Shown: one piece after another, positions 18,799 to 29,065 of the stretch
Numbering within the stretch: position 1 is the stretch's first letter
Layout: the number at the start of each line of letters is the position of its first letter
Assembly (NCBI RefSeq): GCF_002858675.1
Contig: NZ_PJZF01000005.1
Span: forward strand, 186,001 to 250,000
Direction: 5' to 3'
Source of the DNA: Chimaeribacter californicus
GTDB lineage: Bacteria > Pseudomonadota > Gammaproteobacteria > Enterobacterales > Enterobacteriaceae
DNA: 64,000 nucleotides
Translations under genes and position numbers: made by a program
Notes under the pieces: generated by a model
What the model saw: only the letters and a program-made list of their open reading frames with translations
What the model was told of the DNA's origin: nothing
Database searches by the model: none

Positions 18799-20757
18799 AT
18801 GGTGAATATTCTAGGGTTTTTTCAACGTTTAGGCAGGTCGTTACAGTTACCTATTGCTGTGCTGCCGGTCGCCGCGCTGTTACTGCGTTTCGGTCAGCCG
18901 GACTTACTCAACATGCCCTTTATCGCCCAGGCGGGCGGGGCAATCTTCGATAACCTGGCGCTGATTTTTGCAATCGGTGTGGCGTCCACCTGGTCTAAAG
19001 ACAATGCGGGCTCTGCGGCGCTGGCCGGTGCGGTCGGTTATTTTGTGCTGACCAAAGCAATGGTCACCATTAACCCGGCCGTGAATATGGGGGTGCTCTC
19101 CGGCATCATCACCGGGCTGGTGGGGGGGATGGTTTATAACCGCTGGTCTGACATTAAACTGCCGGACTTCCTGAGCTTCTTTGGCGGCAAACGCTTTGTG
19201 CCGATTGCCACCGGCTTCTTCTGCCTGATTCTGGCAGCAATTTTCGGTTACGTCTGGCCGCCGGTGCAGGATGCCATCCGTGCCGGTGGCGAGTGGATCG
19301 TCTCCGCAGGTGCGCTGGGGGCCGGTATCTTTGGGTTTGTAAACCGCTTGCTGATTCCGACCGGGCTGCATCAGGTGCTGAACACCATCGCCTGGTTCCA
19401 GATTGGTGACTTTACCAACGCGGCCGGTACTGTGTTCCACGGGGATATCAACCGCTTCTACGCCGGTGACGGCACCGCCGGGATGTTCATGTCCGGCTTC
19501 TTCCCGATCATGATGTTCGGCTTGCCGGGTGCGGCGCTGGCCATGTATCTGGCGGCACCGAAAGCGCGCCGCCCGATGGTGGGCGGGATGCTGCTCTCAG
19601 TCGCGGTGACGGCTTTCCTGACGGGTGTGACGGAGCCATTGGAATTCCTGTTTATGTTCCTGGCGCCGCTGCTCTATTTACTGCATGCGTTGCTGACCGG
19701 TATCAGCCTGTTTGTGGCGACCATGCTGGGCATCCATGCCGGTTTCTCCTTCTCTGCCGGGGCGATCGACTATGCGCTGATGTACAACCTGCCGGCCGCC
19801 AGCAGCAATGTCTGGATGTTGCTGGTGATGGGGCTGGTGGCATTTGTCGTCTATTTCGCGGTGTTCAGCGCGGTGATCCGCATGTTTAACCTGAAAACCC
19901 CAGGACGTGAGGATGAGTCAACCCTCGTTCGCCCGGAAGCCAACAGCAATACCGAAGAGGGCCTGGCGGATCTGTCACGCAGCTATATCAGCGCGATTGG
20001 CGGCTCCGATAACCTGAAAGGGATTGATGCCTGTATTACCCGCCTGCGCCTGAGCGTGAAAGATGCAGGCCGGGTGAATGATGCGGAGTGCAAACGCCTG
20101 GGTGCCTCCGGCGTAGTGAAACTTAATAAGCAAAGCATTCAGGTGATTGTCGGGGCGAAAGCAGAGTCAATTGCAGACACCATGAAACGCCTGATGGCCG
20201 CCGGCCCGGTGGCTGCCTCTGCCGGGGGCGCAACAGGTAATGCGCCGGTGGTAGATGTGGTGAAACAGCCGCAGGCGACGCCGAACCTCAAGGCCGTGGT
20301 TGACAGCCTGGTATCACCGATCACCGGTGAGATCGTGATGTTATCTGACGTGCCGGATGAAGCCTTTGCCAGCGGCGCAGTAGGCGAGGGCGTGGCAATC
20401 CGTCCGACCGCCAGCACGGTGGTATCACCGGCGGCCGGGACCGTGGTAAAGATCTTCAACACCAACCATGCGTTCTGCCTGGAGACAGCGTCCGGTGCGG
20501 AAATCGTGGTGCATATGGGGATTGATACCGTGGTGCTGGGCGGCAAAGGCTTTACCCGCCTGGTGGAAGAGGGCGCAGTGGTCACTGCCGGGCAACCGGT
20601 GCTGGAGCTGGATCTGGTTTATCTGAATGCCAACGCGCGTTCCATGATAAGCCCGGTGGTGGTCAGCAACGCGGATGATTTCTCCGCTGTGGTGACGCTG
20701 GCGACCGGCCAGGTGGTGGCCGGCCAGACTAAACTGATTGATCTGCAAGGCAAGTAA
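18799..20757 (+). CDS. nagE: N-acetylglucosamine PTS permease NagE (EIICBA)
   Basis: Imports GlcNAc and phosphorylates it to GlcNAc-6-phosphate. All three PTS domains are in one chain of about 652 residues: membrane EIIC (to about residue 370), EIIB with phospho-Cys in the motif DACITRLRL, and EIIA with phospho-His in EIVVHMGIDT. The ATG at 18799 follows GGGGGAA very closely. A GTG one codon later would give better spacing and an E. coli-like N-terminus (MNILGFFQ), so the start is uncertain by one codon. Divergent from nagBACD. Confidence 0.97.
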   Translation: MVNILGFFQRLGRSLQLPIAVLPVAALLLRFGQPDLLNMPFIAQAGGAIFDNLALIFAIGVASTWSKDNAGSAALAGAVGYFVLTKAMVTINPAVNMGVLSGIITGLVGGMVYNRWSDIKLPDFLSFFGGKRFVPIATGFFCLILAAIFGYVWPPVQDAIRAGGEWIVSAGALGAGIFGFVNRLLIPTGLHQVLNTIAWFQIGDFTNAAGTVFHGDINRFYAGDGTAGMFMSGFFPIMMFGLPGAALAMYLAAPKARRPMVGGMLLSVAVTAFLTGVTEPLEFLFMFLAPLLYLLHALLTGISLFVATMLGIHAGFSFSAGAIDYALMYNLPAASSNVWMLLVMGLVAFVVYFAVFSAVIRMFNLKTPGREDESTLVRPEANSNTEEGLADLSRSYISAIGGSDNLKGIDACITRLRLSVKDAGRVNDAECKRLGASGVVKLNKQSIQVIVGAKAESIADTMKRLMAAGPVAASAGGATGNAPVVDVVKQPQATPNLKAVVDSLVSPITGEIVMLSDVPDEAFASGAVGEGVAIRPTASTVVSPAAGTVVKIFNTNHAFCLETASGAEIVVHMGIDTVVLGGKGFTRLVEEGAVVTAGQPVLELDLVYLNANARSMISPVVVSNADDFSAVVTLATGQVVAGQTKLIDLQGK

Positions 20758-20780
20758 ATACCCGCTTTTTCAGCAGAGTG

Positions 20781-20818
20781 AAAACGGGAGGGGAGCGATC
20801 CTCTCCCGTTTTTTTGTT
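20781..20818 (+). terminator. Terminator after nagE
   Basis: Stem AACGGGAG/CTCCCGTT with a run of seven T. Confidence 0.87.
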
Positions 20819-20924
20819 TGCGGCCGGGCCTGCCGGTTTTTCTGCAACAAACGGTTGTGTCCCAGCGTGGCTTGTTGGAACATAAGCGGTTATCAGTAGT
20901 GCTTTCGCATAGAGGAATGAAGAG

Positions 20925-22595
20925 ATGAGTGAGGCTGAAGCCCGCCCAACAAATTTTATTCGTCAGATTATTGACGAAGATCTGGCATCCGGTAAACACA
21001 GCACTGTGCATACCCGTTTTCCGCCTGAGCCGAACGGCTATTTGCATATCGGCCACGCCAAGTCGATCTGCCTGAACTTTGGCATTGCGAAAGATTATCA
21101 GGGCCAATGCAACCTGCGGTTTGATGACACCAACCCGGTCAAGGAAGACATCGAGTTTGTGGAGTCCATCAAGCGTGACGTGCAATGGCTGGGGTTTGAG
21201 TGGAGCGGCGCGGTGCGCTACTCCTCTGACTATTTCGACCAGTTGCACGCCTATGCGGTGGAGCTGATTGGCAAGGGCCTGGCCTACGTGGACGAGCTCT
21301 CGCCGGATGAGATCCGTGAATATCGCGGCACTCTGACGTCGCCGGGCAAAAACAGCCCTTACCGCGATCGCAGCGTAGAAGAGAACATGGCGCTGTTTGA
21401 GAAGATGCGCAATGGCGGCTTCGCGGAAGGCAAAGCCTGCCTGCGCGCCAAAATTGATATGGCCTCGCCGTTCATCGTGATGCGTGACCCGGTGCTGTAC
21501 CGCATTAAATTTGCCGAACATCACCAGACCGGCAAAAAGTGGTGCATCTACCCGATGTATGACTTTACCCACTGCATTTCCGATGCGCTGGAAGGCATTA
21601 CGCACTCGCTGTGTACCCTGGAATTCCAGGATAACCGCCGCCTGTATGACTGGGTGCTGGACAACATCACCATCCCTTGCCACCCGCGCCAGTACGAGTT
21701 CTCGCGTCTCAACCTTGAGTACGCCATCATGTCCAAGCGCAAGCTGAACCTGCTGGTCACCGAGAATATCGTGGAAGGGTGGGATGACCCGCGTATGCCG
21801 ACCATCTCCGGCCTGCGCCGCCGTGGCTACACCGCGGCCGCCGTGCGTGAATTCTGCCGCCGTATCGGCGTCACTAAGCAGACCAACAACGTCGAGATGA
21901 TGGCGCTGGAGTCCTGCATCCGTGATGAGCTGAACGAAGATGCGCCGCGTGCGATGGCGGTGATCAACCCGGTTAAAGTGATCATTGAGAATTTTGACGC
22001 GGGTGCACAAGTCAACGTCAGCATGCCGAACCATCCGAACAAACCGGAAATGGGCAACCGTGACGTGCCGTTCAGCCGTGAAATCTACATCGACCAGGCT
22101 GATTTCCGCGAAGAAGCCAACAAACAGTACAAGCGCCTGGTGCTGGGCAAAGAAGTACGCCTGCGCAATGCTTATGTGATCAAAGCGGAACGCATTGAGA
22201 AAGATGCCGAAGGTAATGTCACCACTATCTTCTGTAGCTATGACCCGGAAACCCTGAGCAAAGACCCGGCAGACGGCCGCAAAGTGAAAGGGGTGATCCA
22301 CTGGGTGTCCGCAGCGCACGCCGTCCCGGCTGAGTTCCGTCTCTATGACCGTCTGTTCAACGAGCCGAACCCGGGCCTGGCGGAGGATTTCCTCTCTACC
22401 ATTAACCCGGAATCGCTGGTGATTGCCCATGGGTTTGTTGAGCCGTCACTGGCGACAGCGCAACCGGAAGTGGCGTATCAGTTTGAGCGCGAAGGTTACT
22501 TCTGCGCTGACAGCCGTTACTCCAGCGCAGAGCATTTGGTGTTTAACCGCACCGTGGGCCTGCGTGATACCTGGGCGGCGAAAGCTACCGTCTGA
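20925..22595 (+). CDS. glnS: Glutaminyl-tRNA synthetase GlnS
   Basis: Class I aminoacyl-tRNA synthetase that charges tRNA-Gln with glutamine; three of its substrate tRNAs are encoded 9 kb upstream. The 556-residue protein has the HIGH-type motif in [14 protein letters not shown], the KMSKS-type motif as IMSKRKL, and the C-terminal anticodon-binding beta barrels. The adjacent Asp in RFDDTNP is the conserved glutamine-site region. An SD (GAGGAATGAAGAG) precedes the ATG. Monocistronic, between terminators. Confidence 0.98.
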   Translation: MSEAEARPTNFIRQIIDEDLASGKHSTVHTRFPPEPNGYLHIGHAKSICLNFGIAKDYQGQCNLRFDDTNPVKEDIEFVESIKRDVQWLGFEWSGAVRYSSDYFDQLHAYAVELIGKGLAYVDELSPDEIREYRGTLTSPGKNSPYRDRSVEENMALFEKMRNGGFAEGKACLRAKIDMASPFIVMRDPVLYRIKFAEHHQTGKKWCIYPMYDFTHCISDALEGITHSLCTLEFQDNRRLYDWVLDNITIPCHPRQYEFSRLNLEYAIMSKRKLNLLVTENIVEGWDDPRMPTISGLRRRGYTAAAVREFCRRIGVTKQTNNVEMMALESCIRDELNEDAPRAMAVINPVKVIIENFDAGAQVNVSMPNHPNKPEMGNRDVPFSREIYIDQADFREEANKQYKRLVLGKEVRLRNAYVIKAERIEKDAEGNVTTIFCSYDPETLSKDPADGRKVKGVIHWVSAAHAVPAEFRLYDRLFNEPNPGLAEDFLSTINPESLVIAHGFVEPSLATAQPEVAYQFEREGYFCADSRYSSAEHLVFNRTVGLRDTWAAKATV

Positions 22596-22612
22596 CAGGT
22601 AACATGGTCTTG

Positions 22613-22640
22613 AAAGCGTGGCTACGGCCGCGCTTTTTTT
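22613..22640 (+). terminator. Terminator after glnS
   Basis: The hairpin AAAGCG(...)CGCTTT with inner GGC/GCC pairing is followed by T8. Confidence 0.83.
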
Positions 22641-22816
22641 TGGCTGACATTATTTTCAATGAAAATTAACTGGCGAAAAATGCCCGTTTTTACGTCAGAT
22701 CACATTTCCTGTATGCCCTGTTTACGCTTTATTCATTCTCTTGCCTGATGTTTCTTGTCGAACCTATAAGTTTGAACAGCTGAGATATTTCTGATGTGCG
22801 GCACGTTTCAGCCCTT

Positions 22817-22836
22817 TTTGTGCCGTCTGTCATAAA
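22817..22836 (+). promoter_or_regulatory. Possible CRP site before chiP
   Basis: The sequence TGTGC-CGTCTG-TCATA has one conserved half and one partial half. It lies about 180 bp before chiP, where catabolite control is expected. Confidence 0.35.
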
Positions 22837-22861
22837 CCTACACATTCCCTCACAAACTGCA

Positions 22862-22886
22862 TTGATAATTCGCGACGCGAAAAATA
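22862..22886 (+). promoter_or_regulatory. Possible NagC operator before chiP
   Basis: AATT-CGCGACGCG-AAAA contains the inverted repeat TTCGCG-A-CGCGAA and fits the AATT-N9 operator pattern. NagC is known to repress chiP in E. coli. Confidence 0.45.
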
Positions 22887-22978
22887 GATTATTTCTTAGA
22901 GCGCTTCTTATCCAAAGCATATAGATAAGCCGTTTTGCACTCTATTTACCGGTTATTTCAGCCGGTTTGTCTATTTTT

Positions 22979-22990
22979 CGTCAAAGAGGA
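22979..22990 (+). promoter_or_regulatory. ChiX sRNA pairing site over the chiP ribosome binding site
   Basis: CGTCAAAGAGGA is the exact 12-nt complement of the seed region of the enterobacterial ChiX sRNA as I recall it (UCCUCUUUGACG). It covers the chiP Shine-Dalgarno sequence, so pairing would block translation, as established in E. coli and Salmonella. Confidence 0.7.
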
Positions 22991-22996
22991 GTGGCT

Positions 22997-24442
22997 ATGG
23001 TGATGCCAATCAGAAAGCATAACCGGCTGGCAATGGTGATATCCAGCCTGATTGCGGGAAGTGCGGGGCTGCACACCCCGACAGTGGGCGCGGAGGGGTT
23101 TATTGATGATTCCACCCTTTCCGGCGGGATCTATTACTGGCAACGTGAACGTGACCGCAAAGATCTCAGCCCCACTAAAACCGCCACTCAACCGGATGGC
23201 ACCGTAACGACCATCAATAACCCTGACTACGACCGCTACGCCACCAACCTGTCACACGCCACCGCCAACCTTAACCTTGATTTCAGCTCCGGCTACGCCT
23301 GGGACATGTTTGGCCTGGATTTGGCCGCCTTTACCGCAATTGAACTGGCGGAAAGCAGCGCCAGCGGCCACCCCAATGAAATTGCGTTCTCGACCAGCAA
23401 CCGCGCCTATGAGGAGGATTACAGCGGCGACAAAAGCGGCGTCAGCATTTACCGGGCGGCCGCCAAGTTCAAATCCCATGGCATCTGGGCGCAGGCCGGT
23501 TACATCCAGCCAAAGGGGCAGACGCTGCTGGCCCCGCACTGGAGCTTTATGCCGGGTACCTATCGTGGCATCGAAGCGGGCTACAGCCACGACTTCCAGC
23601 AGGCTGGCGAGTTGAGCTTCTCCTATATGTGGGCGGATGAATACAAAGCGCCCTGGCACCTGGAGACGGACGGCTTCCGGCAGGCGGACCAGCAGACCGC
23701 CGTGGATTACCTGCACTCCATCGGCGCCAAATATGATTTTAAAAATGATTTCGTGCTGGAAGCGGCGTATGGGCAGGCCGAAGGGTATGTCGATCAATAT
23801 TTCCTGAAAGGATCTTATAAGATCGATATCGCCGGCAGCCCGCTGAGCACCAGCTACCAGTTTTATGGGGCGGAAGATCGCCTCAGCAATAAAAACGATC
23901 CGAACAGCCTGTATGACGGGCTGGCCTGGTTGCAGGGGCTGACGTTCGGTTATGAAACCGGCCCGGCAACGTGGCGGCTGGAGGGCACCTGGGTAAAAGC
24001 GGAAGGGAACCAGGGCTACTTCCTACAACGCATGACGCCCACCTACGCGACGTCAAACGGCCGGCTGGATATCTGGTGGGATAACCGCTCAGACTTCAAC
24101 GCCAACGGGGAAAAGGCGCTGTATGCCGGGGTGATGGTTGACCTGAAAAAATGGCAACTGCCGGGGCTGTCAGTGGGCGGCTCTTACGTCTACGCCTGGG
24201 ATGCCCGGCCCAGCACCAATGCGATGTATGACCAGAGCCAGCGGCTGAAAGAGAGCGCCTGGAGCCTGGACGCGGTCTACACCGTGCAGGATGGCCGCGC
24301 GAAAGATACCCAGATCAAGCTGCATTACACCCAGTACAACAACCGTTCGAACCTGCCGAGCTGGAGCGGCGGCTACGGCAATATCTTCCAGGATGAAAAA
24401 GATATCAAGTTTATGGTGATCGCACCGTTCACCGTATTTTAA
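22997..24442 (+). CDS. chiP: Chitoporin ChiP (OprD-family porin)
   Basis: Outer-membrane channel for chito-oligosaccharides, supplying GlcNAc polymers to the periplasm. The start at 22997 follows AGAGGAG by six bases and opens a signal peptide of about 35 residues ending before [13 protein letters not shown], the conserved mature N-terminus. The remainder is beta-barrel with family motifs WRYW-like [23 protein letters not shown] and [17 protein letters not shown], ending in phenylalanine as outer-membrane proteins do. It is 481 residues. The next gene is chitobiase instead of the lipoprotein chiQ found in E. coli. Confidence 0.95.
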   Translation: MVMPIRKHNRLAMVISSLIAGSAGLHTPTVGAEGFIDDSTLSGGIYYWQRERDRKDLSPTKTATQPDGTVTTINNPDYDRYATNLSHATANLNLDFSSGYAWDMFGLDLAAFTAIELAESSASGHPNEIAFSTSNRAYEEDYSGDKSGVSIYRAAAKFKSHGIWAQAGYIQPKGQTLLAPHWSFMPGTYRGIEAGYSHDFQQAGELSFSYMWADEYKAPWHLETDGFRQADQQTAVDYLHSIGAKYDFKNDFVLEAAYGQAEGYVDQYFLKGSYKIDIAGSPLSTSYQFYGAEDRLSNKNDPNSLYDGLAWLQGLTFGYETGPATWRLEGTWVKAEGNQGYFLQRMTPTYATSNGRLDIWWDNRSDFNANGEKALYAGVMVDLKKWQLPGLSVGGSYVYAWDARPSTNAMYDQSQRLKESAWSLDAVYTVQDGRAKDTQIKLHYTQYNNRSNLPSWSGGYGNIFQDEKDIKFMVIAPFTVF

Positions 24443-24508
24443 CCGTGCGGCTGTGGCGTAATCGCCCTGTCGGGCGGTATGCCAGCCCGCCTATGGATGA
24501 GGTTCAGC

Positions 24509-27174
24509 ATGAAAACACATTTCCTACGCACCACCCTGGCCGCCGCGGTGACCTCCCTGATGATCGCCGCGCCGTCACAGGCGAGCCAGCAGACGGTTGA
24601 TGACATCAGCCGTTTCAGCCTCAATTACCAGATCAATGACAACCAGGCCAACAGCCACGGTACCGATTGCCGCGCTTTAGGGGCAGACTGGGCCTCCTGC
24701 AACACCGTGACGCTGACGCTGACCAACCCCGGTGAGGCGGTGAATGACCGCGGCTGGGCGATCTATTTCCACAGCATCCGGCAGGTGCTGAACGTCACGG
24801 ATCCGCAGTTTACCGTCACCCGCCTGACCGGCGACCTGCACCGCCTGACGCCGACAGCGGCGTTTAAGGGCTTCCCGGCCGGGAGCCGCACCGCCATCCC
24901 CATGGTGCTTGAGTACTGGCAGGTCGCCAACAGTGACATTATGCCGCGCTGGTACGTCACCGCTGACGACGCGGAACCGAAAATCATCCGTAATACCGAC
25001 ACCGAAGACGTCTCCCAATTTGTGGGTGAGATCACGCCGGCGAACCTGAAACGCGCCCCGGAAGATAACAATATTGTAATGATCCCGGATACCCGCTTTG
25101 TGAAAAACCGCGACGTCACGCCGATGGCCGCGGCTTCACTGCGGGGGCAGATTATCCCGACGCCGTTACAGGTGAAGATCCAAAAGGGTGACGTGGTGCT
25201 GAACAAGGGGCTGGCAGCCGATCTCACGGCGCTGCCGGTGCCGTCGCAGCAGGCGTTGCGGGCGCGTATGGCGCTGCTGGGCCTGCCGGATCAGCCCGGC
25301 GGCTACCCGCTCAGCACCCGCATTGACCGCGCGGCCTTCAAAGGCAAGCTGGCGGTAGACGGGGCTTACCGGCTGACCATCGATGAACGCGGGGCGGAAG
25401 TGGTGGGCTTTGACCACAGCGGCGCCTTTTATGGCGTGCAATCACTGCTGTCACTGGTGCCGGTTGAGGGCGAGAAGCGCATCGCCCAACTCGCCGCCGA
25501 GGATGCGCCGCGCTTCCCCTACCGGGGCATGCATGTGGACGTCGGCCGCAATTTTCACAGCAAAGCGGCAGTATTGCGGCTGCTGGATGAGATGGCCGCC
25601 TATAAGCTCAACACCTTCCAGTTCCATCTGAGCGATGATGAAGGCTGGCGCATTGAGATCCCCGGCTTGCCGGAGCTGACAGAGATTGGCAGTAAACGCT
25701 GCCATGACCTGACGGAGACGCGCTGCCTGCTGCCGCAGCTCGGCTCCGGCCCCTACAGCGACAATAACGGCAGCGGCTATTTCAGCCGCGCGGACTATAT
25801 CGAGATTGTGAAGTATGCGCAGGCGCGGCAGATTAACGTGATCCCCGAAATCGACATGCCTGCCCACGCCAGGGCGGCGATCGTCTCTATGGAGGCGCGC
25901 TACCAACGGCTGCAACAAGCCGGCAAACCTGAGGAAGCAGGGGCTTACCGGTTGCTCGACCCGACAGACACTTCCAACACCACCTCCGTGCAGTATTACG
26001 ATCGCCGCAGCTATCTTAACCCGTGCCTGCCGTCGTCATTGCGCTTTGTCGATAAGGTGATCAGTGAAATTGCCGCGATGCACCGCGAGGCGGGGCAGCC
26101 GCTCACCACCTGGCACTTCGGCGGCGATGAGGCGAAAAACATCCGCCTTGGGCCGGGCTATCAGGATCTGAATGCCCCGGCAGACCCGACAAAAGGGGCC
26201 ATCGACCTGAGCAAAGAGGATCTGCCGTGGTCAAAATCCAGCGTCTGTCAGACGCTGGTGAAATCCGGGAAGGTGGCAGCCTTTGATCACCTCTCCAGCT
26301 ATTTTGCCATTGAGGTCAGTAAACGGGTTAAAGCGCACGGTATTGACCGGATGCAGGCGTGGCAGGATGGCCTGAAGGATGCGAAAGATGCCCGCGCGTT
26401 CGCCACGTCGCGCGTGGGGGTCAACTTCTGGGATACCCTCTACTGGGGCGGCGCGCAGAGTGCCGGGGAGTGGGCGGCCAAAGGGTATGAGATAACGCTC
26501 TCCAACCCGGATTACCTCTATTTCGATAAACCCTATGAGGTCAGCGCGCGTGAGCCGGGCTACTACTGGGCCACGCGGGCCAGCGATGAAGCCAAAATCT
26601 TCAGCTTCGCGCCGGACAACCTGCCGCAGAATGCCGAAACCTCCGTTGACCGGGACGGCAACGCCTTCACCGCCCGCGGCGACGCCCCGTGGCCGGGCGC
26701 GCATGGCATCTCCGGTCAGGCCTGGAGCGAGACCATCCGCACCGACAGCGACCTGGAGTACCGCATCTATCCGCGCCTGATGGTGCTGGCGGAGCGCGCC
26801 TGGCACCGGGCTGACTGGGAGCTGCCGTACAAAGCCGGCCGCGAGTATCAGGGCGGCAAACCCACTGGGTTAACCGCGACAAGCTGGCGGCGGACTGGCA
26901 GCGTTTCGCCAACCTGATGGGGCAGCGTGAGATTGCGAAGCTGGATCGGCAGGGCGTCGCCTATCGTCTGCCGGTGCCCGGCGCGCAGATCATCAATGGC
27001 AAACTGGAAGCGAATGTGGCACTGCCCGGCCTTACCATCCAGTATTCACAGGACGGCGTAAACTGGCAGACATACCGCGCAGAGGCAAAACCGAAAGCAG
27101 AGAAAGGCGTGTGGGTACGCACCCTCAGCCCGGACGGCAAACGCACCAGCCGCAGTGAGCAGGTCGGCCTGTAA
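24509..27174 (+). pseudogene. chb: Chitobiase (GH20 beta-N-acetylhexosaminidase), frameshifted near the 3' end
   Basis: Periplasmic GH20 enzyme that cleaves chitobiose to GlcNAc, closely resembling the ~885-residue Serratia marcescens chitobiase. From the ATG at 24509 (TGAGG seven bases before) it has a signal peptide ending near PSQAS, an N-terminal CHB_HEX carbohydrate-binding domain, and a GH20 barrel with catalytic Asp540-Glu541 in WHFGGDEAKNIRLG. At about 26858-26863 (GGCAAACCCACT) the frame is lost and a stop follows at 26917. The expected C-terminal domain (HWVNRDKLAADWQRFANLMG, onward to SRSEQVGL) continues in the -1 frame to 27174. Restoring one base, as AAA ACC CAC, reads through. 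The catalytic core is intact, so the truncated product could retain activity. Either a real mutation or a sequencing error would explain it. Confidence 0.9.
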
Positions 27175-27216
27175 CGGGGCGTTGTCGTATAACGTATTGT
27201 GGCAGCGCAGCCACGC

Positions 27217-27242
27217 GGCCCCGGCAAACCGGGGCCTTTTTT
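27217..27242 (+). terminator. Terminator after the chitobiase gene
   Basis: Perfect stem GGCCCCGG/CCGGGGCC with a CAAA loop and TTTTTT. Confidence 0.9.
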
Positions 27243-27279
27243 ATCACCGCGTTTCAGGGAAAGCGCCGGGAAACAGGCG

Positions 27280-27304
27280 AAAAAAAACCGCATCAATGCG
27301 GTTT
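27280..27304 (-). terminator. Terminator after fur
   Basis: Stem AAACCGCA/TGCGGTTT; on the minus strand it is followed by a T run. Confidence 0.85.
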
Positions 27305-27347
27305 TATCTGCTGTGGCTGTAGGCCGGCCAGGCGCGTCAGGCGGCGA

Positions 27348-27791
27348 TTACTTCTCGTGCAGCCCTTCGTTTTCGCGGCAATCACCCGCTTCACAATGAC
27401 CATAGAGGTAAAGGCTATGGTTGGTCAGCTTGATGCCATGCTTCTTGGCGATCTCACGCTGACGAATCTCAATAGATTCATCGCTGAATTCAATCACTTT
27501 TCCGCAATCCAGGCAGATCAGGTGATCGTGGTGGTGCTGCTGGGTCAGTTCGAAAACCGACTTGCCGCCTTCAAAATTGTGGCGGGTGACAATACCGGCA
27601 TCATCAAATTGGTTCAGCACGCGGTATACCGTGGCCAGGCCAATCTCTTCGCCCATGTCGATCAGCTTCTTATAAAGGTCTTCCGCACTGACGTGGTGGC
27701 AGGTCGGATCTTGTAACACTTCCAGGATCTTGAGTCGCGGAAGCGTGACTTTCAGGCCGGCCTTTTTTAATGCGGTGTTGTTGTCAGTCAT
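27348..27791 (-). CDS. fur: Ferric uptake regulator Fur
   Basis: Iron-sensing repressor that binds DNA as a Fe2+-loaded dimer and controls iron uptake and oxidative-stress genes. The 147-residue protein has the N-terminal winged helix (LKVTLPRLKILEVL, EIGLATVYRVLNQF), the metal-site histidines in QQHHHDHLIC, structural zinc cysteines Cys93 and Cys96 (CLDC), and the C-terminal Cys133/Cys138. It follows fldA on the same strand, the conserved enterobacterial arrangement. The 297 bp between them must carry a fur promoter; I could not identify a clear Fur box in it. Confidence 0.98.
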   Translation of the reverse strand: MTDNNTALKKAGLKVTLPRLKILEVLQDPTCHHVSAEDLYKKLIDMGEEIGLATVYRVLNQFDDAGIVTRHNFEGGKSVFELTQQHHHDHLICLDCGKVIEFSDESIEIRQREIAKKHGIKLTNHSLYLYGHCEAGDCRENEGLHEK

Positions 27792-28088
27792 GCGGATTCT
27801 GTCCTGTTACTATGCTATTCACGTTTAGGCATACAGCCTATGACATCGGTCGGCGCAAAGGTTTTAGTTGCGTCTCATTATAGAACTGAGCCGCTCAAAA
27901 TGAAAACGCCGCCTGCTTGCGTGTATGGGTTGCGGGCTACTTTTGCAACACGTTGATGGATAGGAAATACGCGGGGCCCAGTGTACCCCGATACTGGATA
28001 AAGTTACAAACTTGTAGCCAATATTTCGGTGCCGGGCAGGGGAAACAGGGCCCTTTTGGTTAAAAATCAACCGCCGGGGCCGGGAGCA

Positions 28089-28616
28089 TTAACCGAGGAT
28101 TTCCGCCAGGCTCAGCTCCTGGGTAATCTGTTTGACCCACGCCTCGACGCGTTCGTTGGTCAATTCCGGCTGACGGTCTTCGTCAATCGCCAGGCCGATA
28201 AAGTGGCTGTCATCTGCCAGCCCTTTGGAGGCTTCGAAATGGTAGCCTTCCGTCGGCCAGTGGCCAACCAGCACGGCACCGCGTGGCTCAATGATGTCAC
28301 GCACGGTGCCCATCGCATCACAGAAGTACTCGGCGTAATCTTCCTGGTCGCCGCAACCAAACAGTGCCACCAGTTTGCCTTCGAAATCAATCTCTTCCAG
28401 CGTCGGGAAGAAATCATCCCAGTCGCATTGCGCTTCGCCGTAGTACCAGGTCGGGATACCCAGCAGCAGGATGTCGAACTTTTCCAGATCTTCCTTGCTG
28501 CTTTTGGCGATGTCGTGCACCTCGGCAACATCGTTGCCCAGTTGCTTCTGGATCATTTTGGCGATGTTTTCCGTGTTTCCGGTATCGGACCCGAAGAAGA
28601 TTCCCACTACGGCCAT
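28089..28616 (-). CDS. fldA: Flavodoxin 1 FldA
   Basis: Small FMN-binding electron carrier that supplies electrons to pyruvate formate-lyase activase, biotin synthase, MiaB-type radical SAM enzymes and others. The 175 residues carry the FMN phosphate loop GSDTGNTENIAK near the N-terminus, the aromatic FMN-stacking loop GIPTWYYGEAQCDWDDF, and the GCGDQEDYAEYFCDAMG segment of long-chain flavodoxins. It is essential in E. coli. The divergent ~450-bp gap to the chemoreceptor gene holds its promoter. Confidence 0.97.
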   Translation of the reverse strand: MAVVGIFFGSDTGNTENIAKMIQKQLGNDVAEVHDIAKSSKEDLEKFDILLLGIPTWYYGEAQCDWDDFFPTLEEIDFEGKLVALFGCGDQEDYAEYFCDAMGTVRDIIEPRGAVLVGHWPTEGYHFEASKGLADDSHFIGLAIDEDRQPELTNERVEAWVKQITQELSLAEILG

Positions 28617-28906
28617 ATGCTTCTCTAACCTCTTGTTCTTAATAAGTAAACCTGCCTCTGACAGGCGCTGATGCTGCTGATGATAGCAAAGTCACCGCCG
28701 GGTGAACATCATCACGCCGCCCGGCCCGCGTTTGCCGGTACCGACAGGCCCTGCCGGCAGACAGAATGGTGAAATATTCTATCGGCCAAAAAACAGAGGT
28801 GTTATCGCCTTTGTGTGCTAAATGCCACTCTGTTGTGATATCAAGCGCCTGGCGCCCGTTGCCGGACGGCAGGTAATTTCCCTGCGTGAATATTTTGCAC
28901 AAAGAC

Positions 28907-28933
28907 TAAACGTTACCCGCGAACTGCCGATAT
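28907..28933 (+). promoter_or_regulatory. Sigma28 (FliA) promoter for the chemoreceptor gene
   Basis: TAAACGTT and GCCGATAT separated by 11 bp match the FliA consensus TAAAGTTT-N11-GCCGATAA in 14 of 16 positions. It lies about 130 bp before the chemoreceptor start, placing that gene in the late flagellar class. Confidence 0.8.
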
Positions 28934-29065
28934 CAGACAAGTGAGGGGGAGATCCTCATATTATCTGGCAGTCACCCCGGTTCTGCCATACCAATCTTGT
29001 ATCAGGGAGCGAGCACCCGGATCCACGTTGTTCAGCCTGAAACACACTGTTTCGAGAGAGGAAAT

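Noticed and set aside
20619-22430. A 603-codon minus-strand open frame opposite nagE and glnS
   Set aside because: Antisense to a strongly conserved synthetase gene, with no recognisable family and no ribosome site.
26855-26865. Programmed -1 frameshifting in the chitobiase gene
   Set aside because: C-AAA-CCC does not fit the X-XXY-YYZ slippery pattern and no downstream stimulatory structure was evident. A one-base deletion or read error is simpler.
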